NCBI GenBank assembly: GCA_016191435.1
Contig: JACPOQ010000001.1
Span: forward strand, 62,001 to 126,000
Reading direction: 5' to 3'
Length of the DNA stretch: 64,000 bases
Source: Chloroflexota bacterium
Lineage (GTDB): Bacteria > Chloroflexota > Dehalococcoidia > Tepidiformales > Tepidiformaceae
The stretch's first letter is position 1; each line of letters starts with the position of its first letter. The translations under genes and the position numbers were made by a program. Positions 23,246-32,700 of the stretch are shown in pieces. Under the pieces are notes generated by a model that was not told where the DNA came from, did no database searches, and worked only from the letters and a program-made list of their open reading frames with translations.

Positions 23246-24289
23246 TTAGGATGGCGAAGCGGTGCGGTTTCGGGTGCGGCTGACGAAGCGGCGGCCGAGG
23301 AGGTAGAGCGCCAGCACGGGGAGCGCAAGCCAGGCCGCGGCCACCGCAACGACGGCGCCGCCGCGGGCGATGCTGCGCACCACGTCGAGTGAGCCTGCCC
23401 AGGCTTCCGAGAATGCGGCGCGCACACTCGTGGAGCCGTCGTTGGTGCCGGGTTTGCCGATGGCGATGGGCGCCAGTGTGACATCGATCGTCGCGAGGTC
23501 GGCCAGCCGGTCGAGGACGTTGAGGCGGCCCTGGATCTGCTCGATCTGGGCGCGGACGTTATCGAGCCGGTCGTTGACGGTGAGGATGTCGTTGATGCTC
23601 TTGGCCTGTTCGAGCAGCTTGAGGTACTGGCTCTCGGTGCGCTCGAGGTTGCGCTGGCGGCTCTGGAGGTCGGTGTATTGCTCAGTCACCTCGCTCGACT
23701 TCGAACCTTCCTGCTGGACCTTCGCGCCATCGATCGTGCGGATCGCCTGGAGCGCGTCCTGGTACTTGTCGGCCGGCACGCGGATGGTCAGCGTCGCGGA
23801 CTCGTCGCGGCCGTCGGAGCCGGCGGAACCGCCCCGGAACGTGGATTTTTCGACGAAGCCGCCGTTGTCGCGCGCAATGGCGCTGGCGGCGTTGAACGCC
23901 TGCGGGACGTCTTTGACGCCGAGGTTGATGGCGGCGTTGAAGATGATTTTGCGGTCGAGCGTGCTGGCGAGGTTGGCGGCGTTGCCGTCGTTCCCGGCGC
24001 CGGGTGCTGCGCCGCTGGTAGCGGGCGCGCTCGAACCACTCGGGGGCTGAGCACTAACGCCGCCGGTGGACTTCTCGGCCGGCGAGGCGGCAAAGCTTTC
24101 GGTGGAGGTGGTGGCGTCACCACCGGTGCCGCTCGCTGTCCGGGGCGAGACGGTGGCGGCCGAGGGCCCTGGCGGCACCGAACTCCCGGTGCTGTTGTCC
24201 GAGGCGCCGCAGGCCGAGCCGAGCAGCGTGAGCGAGGCCACGGCGCCGGCAGCGACGAAGGCGATGACCGTCCGATGATGACTCTTCAT
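23246..24289 (-). CDS. DUF4349-domain lipoprotein
   Basis: 347 residues from ATG 24289, GGGGA upstream. Signal peptide with lipobox LGSAC near residue 24, then about 80 residues of Ser/Ala/Pro/Gly linker. The DUF4349 domain covers the rest: LDRKIIFNAAINLGVKDVPQ, GGFVEKSTFRGG, ATLTIRVPADKYQDALQAI, then a long coiled coil (VTEQYTDLQSRQRNLERTES through DNVRAQIEQIQGRLNVLDR). A C-terminal transmembrane helix (AVVAVAAAWLALPVLALYLL) and a basic tail follow. It is thus anchored at both ends. Function of DUF4349 is unknown; it is presumed envelope-associated. Confidence 0.9.
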   Translation of the reverse strand: MKSHHRTVIAFVAAGAVASLTLLGSACGASDNSTGSSVPPGPSAATVSPRTASGTGGDATTSTESFAASPAEKSTGGVSAQPPSGSSAPATSGAAPGAGNDGNAANLASTLDRKIIFNAAINLGVKDVPQAFNAASAIARDNGGFVEKSTFRGGSAGSDGRDESATLTIRVPADKYQDALQAIRTIDGAKVQQEGSKSSEVTEQYTDLQSRQRNLERTESQYLKLLEQAKSINDILTVNDRLDNVRAQIEQIQGRLNVLDRLADLATIDVTLAPIAIGKPGTNDGSTSVRAAFSEAWAGSLDVVRSIARGGAVVAVAAAWLALPVLALYLLGRRFVSRTRNRTASPS

Positions 24290-24443
24290 GGTGTTTCCCC
24301 TGACAGGCACATATCGCGCCCAATGGACTGAGAACGCCGGGCACGCGGGATTTGTTCCCGGACTGCTGAGGTTCGCGTGCTTTGCCAGCGGCGGGCGCCA
24401 CCGGTACCGTTCGTGGCACATCAGTCCGGCCCGGAGCAGATCC

Positions 24444-25646
24444 ATGGATTTTCGAGACTCACCCCAGGAAGGGATCTTTCGCGCGCAAGTGCGCTCGTTT
24501 CTCGATGCCGAGTTCCCCGCGGAGATTGCCGCCGAGCCGGTCGAGTGGGGGCTGTTCAACGGCGCCGGGCGGGCATCGCCGCGTTACCGCGACTTCATGC
24601 GCGGCTGGACGGCGAAGCTGAACCAGCACGGCTGGGCGGCGCCCGCGTGGCCGAAGGAGCACGGCGGCGGCGGGCTCACCGTGAAGGAGCAATTCATCCT
24701 CAGCGAGGAGTTCGCGTGGCGCCGGGCGCCGCGGCCCGGCGGTATCGGCCACGGCTGGGCGGGGCCGACGATGATGGTCTACGGGACGGAGGAGCAGAAG
24801 GCCCGCTACCTGCCGCGCATCATCAGCGGCGAGGACCACTGGTGCCAGCTCTTCAGTGAGCCCGGCGCGGGCTCCGACCTCGCGAGCCTGCAGACGCGGG
24901 CGATCCGCGACGGCGACGACTACGTGGTGAACGGCCAGAAGATCTGGACGAGCGGCGCGCACGTCGCGGACATGGGCATCCTCATCGCGCGCACGAACCC
25001 GGATGCGCCCAAGCACCGGGGTATCAGCTACTTCCTTGTCGATATGAAGACGCCGGGGATCACGGTGCGGCCGCTGGTGAATATGCTCAGCAGCCACGAG
25101 TTCAACGAGGTCTACTTCGAGGACGCACGCATCCCGGCGAGCGCGTTGCTGGGCGAGGAGAACCGCGGCTGGTACCTGGCGACGACGACGCTGGACTTCG
25201 AACGCAGCGGGATCGCCACGAGTGTCGGTCACCAGCTCATCGCGCGGGACCTCGTGGCCTATGCGAAGGACACGGCGCACGGCCGGGCGGCGGTAGCCGA
25301 GCGGCCGGCGTTGCGAAACGAGCTCGCCGACCGGGCGATCGAGGCGCGGGTGGAGTCGCTCATCTGCTACCGCATCATCTCGATGCAGGATCGCGGCGAA
25401 ATCCCGAACAAGGAGTCGTCGATTGCGAAGCTGTATTCGAGCGAGCTCGATGTGCGGCTGGCGGTGACCGGGATGCACCTGGCGGGGATGCACGCGCAGG
25501 TGACGGACCGCGGCTACGCGCGCTCCATCGGCGGGCGCTTGCCACGCTTTTACATGCACAGCACCACGAGCCCAATCGGCGGCGGCACGAGTGAGGTCCA
25601 GCGCAACATCATCGCGATGCGGGGGCTGGGCCTGCCGCGCGGGTAA
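24444..25646 (+). CDS. Acyl-CoA dehydrogenase
   Basis: 400 residues from ATG 24444 with GGAG upstream. Characteristic segments: PAWPKEHGGGGLTVKEQFI, WCQLFSEPGAGSDLASLQT (FAD/substrate motif), WTSGAHVADMGILIARTN, and the C-terminal TTSPIGGGTSEVQRNIIAMR. The N-terminal FRAQVRSFLDAEFP fits the FadE subgroup used for branched, cyclic or steroid-type acyl-CoAs. The reaction is FAD-dependent alpha,beta-dehydrogenation, electrons passing to ETF. A convergent enoyl-CoA hydratase lies 170 bases downstream, the next beta-oxidation step. Confidence 0.93.
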   Translation: MDFRDSPQEGIFRAQVRSFLDAEFPAEIAAEPVEWGLFNGAGRASPRYRDFMRGWTAKLNQHGWAAPAWPKEHGGGGLTVKEQFILSEEFAWRRAPRPGGIGHGWAGPTMMVYGTEEQKARYLPRIISGEDHWCQLFSEPGAGSDLASLQTRAIRDGDDYVVNGQKIWTSGAHVADMGILIARTNPDAPKHRGISYFLVDMKTPGITVRPLVNMLSSHEFNEVYFEDARIPASALLGEENRGWYLATTTLDFERSGIATSVGHQLIARDLVAYAKDTAHGRAAVAERPALRNELADRAIEARVESLICYRIISMQDRGEIPNKESSIAKLYSSELDVRLAVTGMHLAGMHAQVTDRGYARSIGGRLPRFYMHSTTSPIGGGTSEVQRNIIAMRGLGLPRG

Positions 25647-25647
25647 G

Positions 25648-25672
25648 GAGCTACTAGCTCCTGGCTGCTAGC
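25648..25672. repeat. Palindromic word GGAGCTACTAGCTCC and flank
   Basis: GGAGCTA, C, TAGCTCC then TGGCTGCTAGC, directly after the acyl-CoA dehydrogenase stop. Related to the palindrome at 10394-10418 (AGCT/TAGC words). Could form a short hairpin. Confidence 0.5.
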
Positions 25673-25818
25673 GGGCGACGCGATGTTCGCCGCGCCGGCA
25701 TAGCGGCGAACGGAGCAGACCCGATTGGCACGGTGATCCCGGTGCCCGGGTGCGGGATCGGCTCGAGTTGATCTTTGGCCGCTTGCTTACGCGCGCGGTT
25801 CCGTTGCGCGCGGTTCCG

Positions 25819-26592
25819 TTACGCGCCCTTCCAGGTAGGGGTGCGCTTTTCGCGGGAGGCGGTCATGCCTTCGCGGGCGTCTTCGGTGGCGCCGGCGACG
25901 CGGCGCATGGTTTCACCGAAGCGGACGGCCTCGACGAACGGCAGGCCCTGGCCGCGGTGCGCGACCTCTTTCGTGGCGCGCACGGCGAGGGGCGCGGCGG
26001 CGCAGAGGCGGGCGGCGAGCTTGCGCGCCTCGGGCATCAGGTCGTCGTGGGGGACGACTTTCCAGCAGAGACCCATCTCCTTCGCACGCTGCGCATCGAC
26101 GCGGTCGCCGAGGAGGAGGAGCTCCATGGCGTTCTGCCAGCCGACTTTTTTCGGCATACGGATGCTGCCCTGGATGGTGGGCACGCCGAGCTTCACTTCA
26201 GGGAAGCCGAATTCGGCGCGGTCGCTGGCGATGACGAAATCGCAGGCGGCGACGAGGGTGCAGGCGAAGCCGAGGCAGTAGCCGTTGACGGCGGCGATGA
26301 TGGGCTTCCAGATTTCGATGCCGTTTTCGAGCGAGGTCAGGCTGGGGGTCTCCCAGAAGGTCGCTTTCGAGGCATCGCCGGCGCCGCCACCACGGAGGTC
26401 GGCGCCCGCGCTGAAGGCACGGCCGGCGCCGGTGACGATCGCGACCCACGCCTGGTCGTCGTCGCGGAACTGGACCCAGGCGGCGTTGAGGTCGGCGCGG
26501 AGCTCGCCGTTGATCGCGTTGAGGGCTTCGGGGCGGTTGTAGGTGATGGTGGCGACGTGGCCATCGCGTTCGTAGAGCACGGTGCCGGGCAT
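25819..26592 (-). CDS. Enoyl-CoA hydratase/isomerase family protein
   Basis: 257 residues from ATG 26592, GAGGAGA six bases upstream. Crotonase signatures: TITYNRPEALNAINGEL, VTGAGRAFSAGADLRGGG (first oxyanion-hole segment), KPIIAAVNGYCLGFACTLVA, RAEFGFPEVKLGVPTIQGS. The second catalytic position sits in the GVPT segment, where the usual Glu of bona fide hydratases is not obvious, so isomerase or another crotonase reaction is possible. It probably acts with acyl-CoA dehydrogenases of this region in CoA-thioester degradation. Confidence 0.9.
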   Translation of the reverse strand: MPGTVLYERDGHVATITYNRPEALNAINGELRADLNAAWVQFRDDDQAWVAIVTGAGRAFSAGADLRGGGAGDASKATFWETPSLTSLENGIEIWKPIIAAVNGYCLGFACTLVAACDFVIASDRAEFGFPEVKLGVPTIQGSIRMPKKVGWQNAMELLLLGDRVDAQRAKEMGLCWKVVPHDDLMPEARKLAARLCAAAPLAVRATKEVAHRGQGLPFVEAVRFGETMRRVAGATEDAREGMTASREKRTPTWKGA

Positions 26593-26695
26593 GTGTGTCT
26601 CCTCTTCGGGCCGCAGTCTACCGCGGCGATGTGTGGGGCGGGGAGACGCGGCGGCGGGCGCGGAGAACGGCCCGTGGGCCGTTGGTGTGGTGTGC

Positions 26696-26770
26696 TGGAG
26701 CCTCCGGTCAGATTCGAACTGACGACCTGCCATTTACGAAACGGCTGCTCTACCCCTGAGCCACGGAGGC
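26696..26770 (-). tRNA. tRNA-Thr (anticodon CGT)
   Basis: 75 nt including an encoded CCA. Acceptor stem GCCTCCG/CGGAGGC with discriminator T; D-arm TGGCTCAGGGGTAGAGCA; anticodon stem GCCGT/ATGGC (one G-T pair) with loop TTCGTAA, anticodon CGT at its centre; T-arm GTCAG-TTCGAAT-CTGAC. All four arms pair. Reads ACG codons. Confidence 0.95.
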
Positions 26771-27344
26771 GTCCCGAAGCCGATTGTAGGCCGTTCGGGG
26801 GCTCCGGTCACGGCCTGACGTCCCGCGATCCAACCTACCGTCCAGCCTGCCGGACCCGTTCGAGGCCGTCCTACAGTTTAGCCGGTGCGCGGCCGGATGC
26901 CGGCCCCGCGCGATGTAGCACGAGATCCGCATCGGGCGACCGTCGATATGAAATCGCAATTCCCTCAACTTCCCGTGGAGCTGGCTCGTGTATGGGAAGT
27001 CGAGTGTGGCCCCCTCGCGTTCGAGCAGGTCGATGGCATGCGCGGCCTGGGCTTTCGCCACGCCCTATCCATATCATCTGCGTTATACCGCGCCTAACGT
27101 AGTAAATTTCGGCGCTGGCCGTGAATTCACCGTTAAACGGCGACAAGTCTCATGCTGCGTGTCGGGCCAGGATAGTGAGTCGCCGGGCGGGTGCGAGCGG
27201 GCACGCGCGGGGTACGGGATGGCCCGCATTGTCGCCAGCCGCGGCCGGACGGTAGCATTCGGTGGCGCGGGCCAGGGGCTTGAAGCCTGAGCGGCGTTGA
27301 TCGCGGGCAGGGAGCGGCCCCGCGAAGGGAGGAAGGTCCCACGG
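26771..27344. other. 574-base stretch between tRNA-Thr and the next gene
   Basis: It contains the toxin remnant at 26905-27061 and an A/T-richer patch at 27060-27160 (CGTTATACC, GTAGTAAATTTC) that may hold promoter elements. Nothing else is recognised. Confidence 0.6.
26905..27061 (-). pseudogene. Remnant of a HigB/Gp49-type (RelE superfamily) toxin gene
   Basis: From GTG 27061 the minus strand reads HAIDLLEREGATLDFPY then TSQLHGKLRELRFHIDGRPM and RISCYIARGR. This matches the middle of phage-derived Gp49-like HigB toxins (IDLLE..G..L..P....L..GL.ELR). The expected N-terminal strand-helix is missing, because a stop lies just upstream in frame. The C-terminal GF.KKT...TP segment is also missing. 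No antitoxin gene is adjacent. It lies 135 bases from a tRNA gene, a common landing site, and appears to be a decayed mobile toxin-antitoxin locus. Confidence 0.5.
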
Positions 27345-28058
27345 ATGACCGTCATCTCCATGTGCACCCGCCGTGCCCGGGGCGCCGCCGCGCTGGCGGT
27401 GCTGGTGGCCATGGGCGCGATCTTGAGCGGCTGCGGGAACAAGGACGATAGCACGGGGGGCACTTCGACTGCCTCGACATCGAACTCCACGAGCGTGGCC
27501 AGTGGGACGAAGACCCCCGGCCCGACGATCGTCGTAGCGAAGTCGACGGCGACGACGCGGCCCTCGGCGTACAAGGCCGTCACCATCGCCCAGTTCAAGG
27601 GCGACGACGTGACGAAGCCGACCCTGCCCGTGAAGGACGGGTCGCGTATCGAAAGCCTGAAGGCGCTCAACTTCGCGGACGACGAAAAGTACCCCGGCGT
27701 GGCGTTGACGCTCCAGGCCGATTCGGACATCGTGGCGCCGTTCGATGGCAAGATTGCGCTCCGCGTGACGTTCAGTGACACGGGCAAGGTGGCGGCGGGG
27801 TCGTTTTCGTACGTGATCACGAATGTGAAGGGCGAGGCAGTGGAGTTGTGGCTGCCAGCGACCTCGATCCTGCTGCTGGACCCGGGCGCGAACGTGAAGC
27901 GCGGGCAGACGATCGCGAAATACAGCAGCGGCACGCTCGGGAAACAGGCGGACCAGTACTCGATGCTGATGTTCTTTTCGCGCAGCACGACCGATACGCC
28001 GATCCCGATCACCGCGGACGTCTGGGCTACGGGGTCGCCGGTGGTGTACATCGGCTAG
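27345..28058 (+). CDS. Hypothetical lipoprotein with biotinyl/M23-like barrel
   Basis: 237 residues from ATG 27345. Signal peptide with lipobox ILSGC at about 32-36, then a Ser/Thr linker. The mature part includes ALNFADDEKYPGVALTLQAD, SDIVAPFDGKIAL, LLLDPGANVKRGQTIAKYSS. The VxAPxDGxI...G..VxxGQxIA pattern resembles the beta-barrel of biotinyl/lipoyl domains and the M23 peptidase core, but the zinc ligands of M23 (HxxxD, HxH) are absent. It is therefore probably a non-catalytic envelope protein. Function unknown. Confidence 0.75.
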   Translation: MTVISMCTRRARGAAALAVLVAMGAILSGCGNKDDSTGGTSTASTSNSTSVASGTKTPGPTIVVAKSTATTRPSAYKAVTIAQFKGDDVTKPTLPVKDGSRIESLKALNFADDEKYPGVALTLQADSDIVAPFDGKIALRVTFSDTGKVAAGSFSYVITNVKGEAVELWLPATSILLLDPGANVKRGQTIAKYSSGTLGKQADQYSMLMFFSRSTTDTPIPITADVWATGSPVVYIG

Positions 28059-28169
28059 CGGTCCGCGATGTCACGATGAGATTCCGGGTCTTCCGGCCCG
28101 CGCCGAAGTGCGGCGGCTGCAACCTGAACGACCCTCAGACGGGCCGGGGCGGCGGACGATAGTCATGGC

Positions 28170-28676
28170 GTGAATCGGTCTGCCATGATCCTCGCGGCGT
28201 GCATCCTTGGGGCCGGCGGCTTCGCCTACCTCGGCATCGGCAAGTCCCAGGCAGCGCCCGCGCCACCCACCCCGACCGAAACGCCACGTAGCGCGACGGC
28301 AACGCGCAGCCCATCCCCGGCGACCAGCCGAACGGCGTCGCCGGCGGTACCGGGCGGCGGGACCGGGGCGACGCCGACGCCGACGCGCATCACGCTCGCG
28401 CAGCTGCGAGGGATGACAGGTGGCGGGTCGTCCGGAGCATCGCGGCCGGTTGCGCCTGTGACGACCGCGGGAGCCGGTGGGACAACGCCACCGGCGCCGC
28501 CAGCGAGCGCCACGCCAACTCCGGCGGCGGCGACGCCGGCGCCCGAGCCAGCCCCCGGAACCCCGACCCCGCCGGCGGCTTTACCGCCGCCGACGGAGAT
28601 ACCGGTGCCACCGGCGCCCCCCACCGTGCCACCGACGCGGCCACCCATGCCCGGCACGCCGCCGACGGAGGGCTAG
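28170..28676 (+). CDS. Secreted Pro/Thr-rich low-complexity protein
   Basis: 168 residues from GTG 28170. A short signal-anchor, MILAACILGAGGFAYLGIG, is followed by almost pure Pro/Ala/Thr/Gly sequence (PPTPTETPRSATATRSPSP and similar), with one ordered-looking island, RITLAQLRGMTGGG, at about 73-86. Such Thr/Pro stalks are often O-glycosylated spacers. The frame is also open on the opposite strand because of composition, but the signal sequence favours this one. Function unknown. Confidence 0.6.
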   Translation: MNRSAMILAACILGAGGFAYLGIGKSQAAPAPPTPTETPRSATATRSPSPATSRTASPAVPGGGTGATPTPTRITLAQLRGMTGGGSSGASRPVAPVTTAGAGGTTPPAPPASATPTPAAATPAPEPAPGTPTPPAALPPPTEIPVPPAPPTVPPTRPPMPGTPPTEG

Positions 28677-28680
28677 GCGG

Positions 28681-28712
28681 ATTCACGATTCGCGATTTGC
28701 GACTCACAATTG
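28681..28712 (+). repeat. Reiterated ATTCACGATTCGCGATTTGC word
   Basis: Tandem variants of GATTCGCGATTTGCGACTC right after the stop of the Pro/Thr-rich gene; loosely related to 13494-13523. A/T-richer than its surroundings. Confidence 0.35.
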
Positions 28713-28874
28713 TGTGGCGTGATTGGCGCGGCCTACGCCGGGTGGCGGCGATGCACGGGGGCCCGGGAATGGAGCGATGGTCCGCGCACGCGGCGCGTGG
28801 TGCGGTGCCCGGACGTTTTCGGTACGACTTGCCGTTTGGCCGCTTGCGGATACGCGGTCCCGCCAGGTGCGCGT

Positions 28875-29645
28875 CTACTCGAGCGGACCGCCCTGTGCGG
28901 CGCGCCGGTTGCGCGCCATCACCAGCCCGGCGCCGCCGCCAACGGCCGTCACGCCAACGAGGACGATCGCAACGACGCCCCAGACAGGGAAGCCGCCATC
29001 GTCCGAGGCGCTGGCCGCGACGCCCGGCTGCGTCGTCGAAAGGCCGCCCGCGAGCGTGGGCACGGGCGAGCCGGCGCCGGGGGAGCCGGCGGGTATGGTC
29101 CCGGCTGAGGCGGCGACGGGCGTGCCCTGGGCGTTCACCGGGGTGCCCTGCGCGTTGAGGGTCGGGGTCCCTTCGGCTTTCGGGGTCGATGGCGCGCGGG
29201 TGGGGGCTTTGGTGGCCGTGGGGAGCGCGACGGGGCTGGCCGTGCCGAGCGAGGCGTCGACCTCGACGGGGCCGGCCTTCCAGCGGCCCGTCTGGTTGAC
29301 GAACTGGCCGCCGATCTTGATGCGGACCTCGACGCCTTCGGCGCCGCAACCCTCGGTCTGCTCCTTCGAAACGACATCGACGGAGTAGGCGGCGACGCGG
29401 CCCTCGCCCTCGCCGACGTACTCGGTCTTGCCCCTGGAGCCGCAGAGCTTGTCGCCGACGTATGCCTCGACCGGGAGACCTTCGGCCACGGGGCCGGCGG
29501 AATCGGTGACGGAGCCGAAGAACGTCGAGGGCGGCCCGAAGACCTGCGCGTGGGCGCTGGGGGCGAGAAGCACCAGCATGAGGACGGCCGCTGCGAATGC
29601 GACGGGCAGGGTAACGCGGATGCCGGGACGAGCAGTCTCAGTCAT
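28875..29645 (-). CDS. Secreted beta-domain protein with stalk and C-terminal membrane anchor
   Basis: 256 residues. Signal peptide 1-34 ending SAHAQ; a compact domain at about 36-135 with STFFGSVTDSAGPVAEG, VEAYVGDKLCGSRGKTEY, YSVDVVSKEQTEGCGAEGVE and TGRWKAGPVEVDASL. A Thr/Pro stalk repeats NAQGTPVNAQGTP, and a transmembrane helix near 226-247 is followed by ARNRRAAQGG. The FxGxV...CG...YxVxV...GCG...V domain is, in my recollection, common in Chloroflexota surface proteins, and supports the taxonomic guess. Two Cys pairs may form disulfides. Probably a surface-displayed module; ligand unknown. Confidence 0.8.
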   Translation of the reverse strand: MTETARPGIRVTLPVAFAAAVLMLVLLAPSAHAQVFGPPSTFFGSVTDSAGPVAEGLPVEAYVGDKLCGSRGKTEYVGEGEGRVAAYSVDVVSKEQTEGCGAEGVEVRIKIGGQFVNQTGRWKAGPVEVDASLGTASPVALPTATKAPTRAPSTPKAEGTPTLNAQGTPVNAQGTPVAASAGTIPAGSPGAGSPVPTLAGGLSTTQPGVAASASDDGGFPVWGVVAIVLVGVTAVGGGAGLVMARNRRAAQGGPLE

Positions 29646-29709
29646 GGATTCACTTCGAGGTTGAATTAACGGCCTCGCTCCAAGGTATCGGAGGGATCCC
29701 TAACTGGCA

Positions 29710-32700
29710 CTACCGGGGGAGCTGCAGCGTAAATGGCCGTTTAACGTCCACCCAGTACACAGCGCCAGGCTCGAAGGCCTCCATCGTGTTCAGCGGGCTC
29801 CCGCTGCCCCCGTACCGCTTCCACACGCCCGCGTTCGCATCCCACGTGTAAATCCCCGCGACGTTGACGGCGTCATCCGCGAGCACACTGCCGATATCCG
29901 CGCGCGTTGTTCCCGCAGTCACGAGGTTCCAGCCCGCGGCCAGGCGGACCGGCAGGGTGGGTCCGAACGGCACGATCACGTCGAGCTGGATCTCGCCCTC
30001 GCCATCGGGCGGGAAGAGGTAGCGGTAGGGCATGGGGATTTCGTTGTTGATGATGCGGCCATCGCAGGTGGCGGTGCTGATCGAATACTCCTCCCAGATG
30101 AGGCGCGCGTAATCGCCGCCGACGTTCCCGAAGATGGGGTCGGGCCCGGCGTTGTACCAGCCGGCGCCGGCGGCGCCGGGGAAGGTCGCGCTCTGGCCCG
30201 GCTGGAGCAGGCCGATGAGCCCGAGGTGCTCTTCGTTGCCATGCTCGCCGGCGCCGGGACGCAGGCTGCGGATGCCGAAGCCGGCGAGCGAGACCGGGAT
30301 CGCGCCGGTGTTGGTCACGGTCACCGAGCCGGCGGGCCCGCAGGTGAGAGCGGTGATGCGCAGGGCGCTCGGAATAGGCGAAGGGGGCGCGGGGAACACC
30401 ACGGTGACATTCACCGTCGTGGGGAAGGTGTTCGCGATCTTCACCCAGGCCTGGCATTCGTCAGGGCTGACGGCCGGCTTCGCGATATCGGTGTTTATCG
30501 GGTTCCCGAGGTCGTCCTGCGTATCGAACGTGGTAGCCGTGGCGAAGCGCTTGTTCGGCGAAATCGAGGAGGGCTGGCCCTGGGCTTCGACGATCACGCC
30601 ATCGCCCGCGTCGATCAGGAACTGGACGGGGACGCCGAGCGTGTTGTTGTAGTTGATGGCGTTGCAGAAGCCATCGCGGTCCTTGAGGTGGGCGACCACG
30701 TACTTGTAGTTGGGGTCGGGGTCATCGACGATCGTGACCTGCTTGTAGCCGGCCCAGGTGAAGGTGGTGCTGACGTAGGCCGACTGGATCGGCGATTGCT
30801 TGCCCAGGTTTTCCGGGTACTCGGCGCGGGCGTAGTAGCTCGTGCGGCCAACCACATCGCCGATGCGGCATTCCGGGTTACGGGTGATGGCGTTAGGCGG
30901 GCACTCTTCGAATGAGAGGTTGAGGTCGCCGAAGGTATCGACCGTGGCGATGCCATCGGTGGCGGTGTACTCACTCAGGATCCGCGGCTTCTGGACGCTG
31001 CCGAGCACGCTTGGCGTGCCGCTCTGCGGGTCCACGTTGAAGGAGAACTCGAGGCCGTCATCGGGTGCGAGGAAGCCGAGGGCGCCGTTCTTTTCGCCGC
31101 CGTAGGCGTTGCGCAGGGGTTCATCCTTGAGGAAGAAGGTGATGCGTGCGGGCGGCATGATGATCGTCCCCCACGTCGCGCGGAAGCCTTCGGGGCCCTT
31201 GAGAGTCTCCCAGTCGTCCGGGAGGATCCAGCGGTTCGCCGGGAGGATGCGGCCATCGGGCATGACGGTCTTCGCGCGCCCCGAGGGGTTCGGGCTGAGG
31301 AACCAGCCGCGAATTGTCGCGTCCAGGTTGCCGAACTCCGAGACGGTGAGGTCGGGCTCGACGACGAGGTCCAGGTCTTCGAAGGCCATGTAGAAGATGG
31401 TGAACACCGACTTGGAGAAGCGCGCCGAGGGCACATCCGGGCTTTCCAGCGTGGCGGTGATATCGACCGTCCCAGGGGACTCGCTCTCATAGAGGATGCT
31501 GAAGGAGCAGCCGGTCGTGCCGGCGCCCATCGTCGCGGAATCGGCATCGGAGAAGAGCACGCCCGGCCCGGGGAGGAACTGGCCCGGCTGGCCCTTCGAG
31601 CGGGTGAAGCGGGCGACGGCGTTCTGGCAATCGCCGGTGAACGAGTACACGATCGTGGCGGTCTGGCCCGCCCAGAGGACCTGAGGCTGCGCGCTCTCAG
31701 TGCCGGCGCCGTTAGTCCCGAACTGAAGCGTGATGTCGACCGTCTCGGTGGCGGCCGCACCGTTCGGTATGGTCGCCGGGTAGTTGGCCGTCGCGGTGAC
31801 GCGGATGACGCTCGCCTGGTTGCAGCCGGTGTCGTCATCGACTTTGACCGTGAACTGCAGGCGGCCGTCCTTGGTCACGCCGCTGAGGACGCGGAGGAGG
31901 TTTTCCTCGAAGTAGCCGCACGTGCCATCGATGGTGAGGGTCACGGGGACGCCATCGATCGGGCCTTCGAAGCCGGGGCGGACGCCGATGACGAACTCGT
32001 TCAGGGTGATCGACCCCAGAAATGAGCCGTCCGCGACGTTGAGCTCGACCGGAAGGGGGATGGCGCCATAGGTCACCGCGCCCGCGGTGGGGTCGCCTCC
32101 GGTGGTGATGACGGTGCGCTGGATCCGGTTCCAGGTCTTGATGAGCTGGCCGCCGATGGCGACGGTGCCACCATTGCCGTCGCCGTTGGTGTCCCAGGAG
32201 ACGTTGAAGACCTTAGGGAAGCCGGAGGTGTTGGCGGGGTTCGCGGTTGAGGCGGTGAAGCGGGCGCTGACGGCCTGGGTGCCGGGGCTGGTGGAGGTCC
32301 AGCTGAAGCACTTGGTGCCGTCGGGCGCGCCCTGGAGGCCGATCGAGCTGAACACCTGGAGCGCCGAAACAGTCGCGCCGTCCGGGCTCTGGAAGGAGAT
32401 GTCACTGGCGAGCATGGTATCGCCGGGCACGGAAGGGATGACGCAGGCGGAATGCAGGGCGCCGATGACGTTCGGGTTCGCCGCCTGCTCGGTGGCGACG
32501 AGGCCATCGACGGTGATGTGGCGCAGCTCGGGCGCGGTGGCGTTGGTGATGCTCACAACGTCGGTGCCGGTGGCCGAGAGCAGCCGGTCATCGGCTACGA
32601 TCGAGACATCGGCGACGGAGTAGAAGTCGAGCTTCACATCGATGTCTGGCTTCGGCGTTGTCGCGCTGAGGAGCAGGCACTGTTCGGCGCCCTGTTTGAG

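Noticed and set aside
28076-28162. 28-codon frame with a CGGC motif
   Set aside because: No ribosome binding site and very short; the Cys motif alone is weak evidence.
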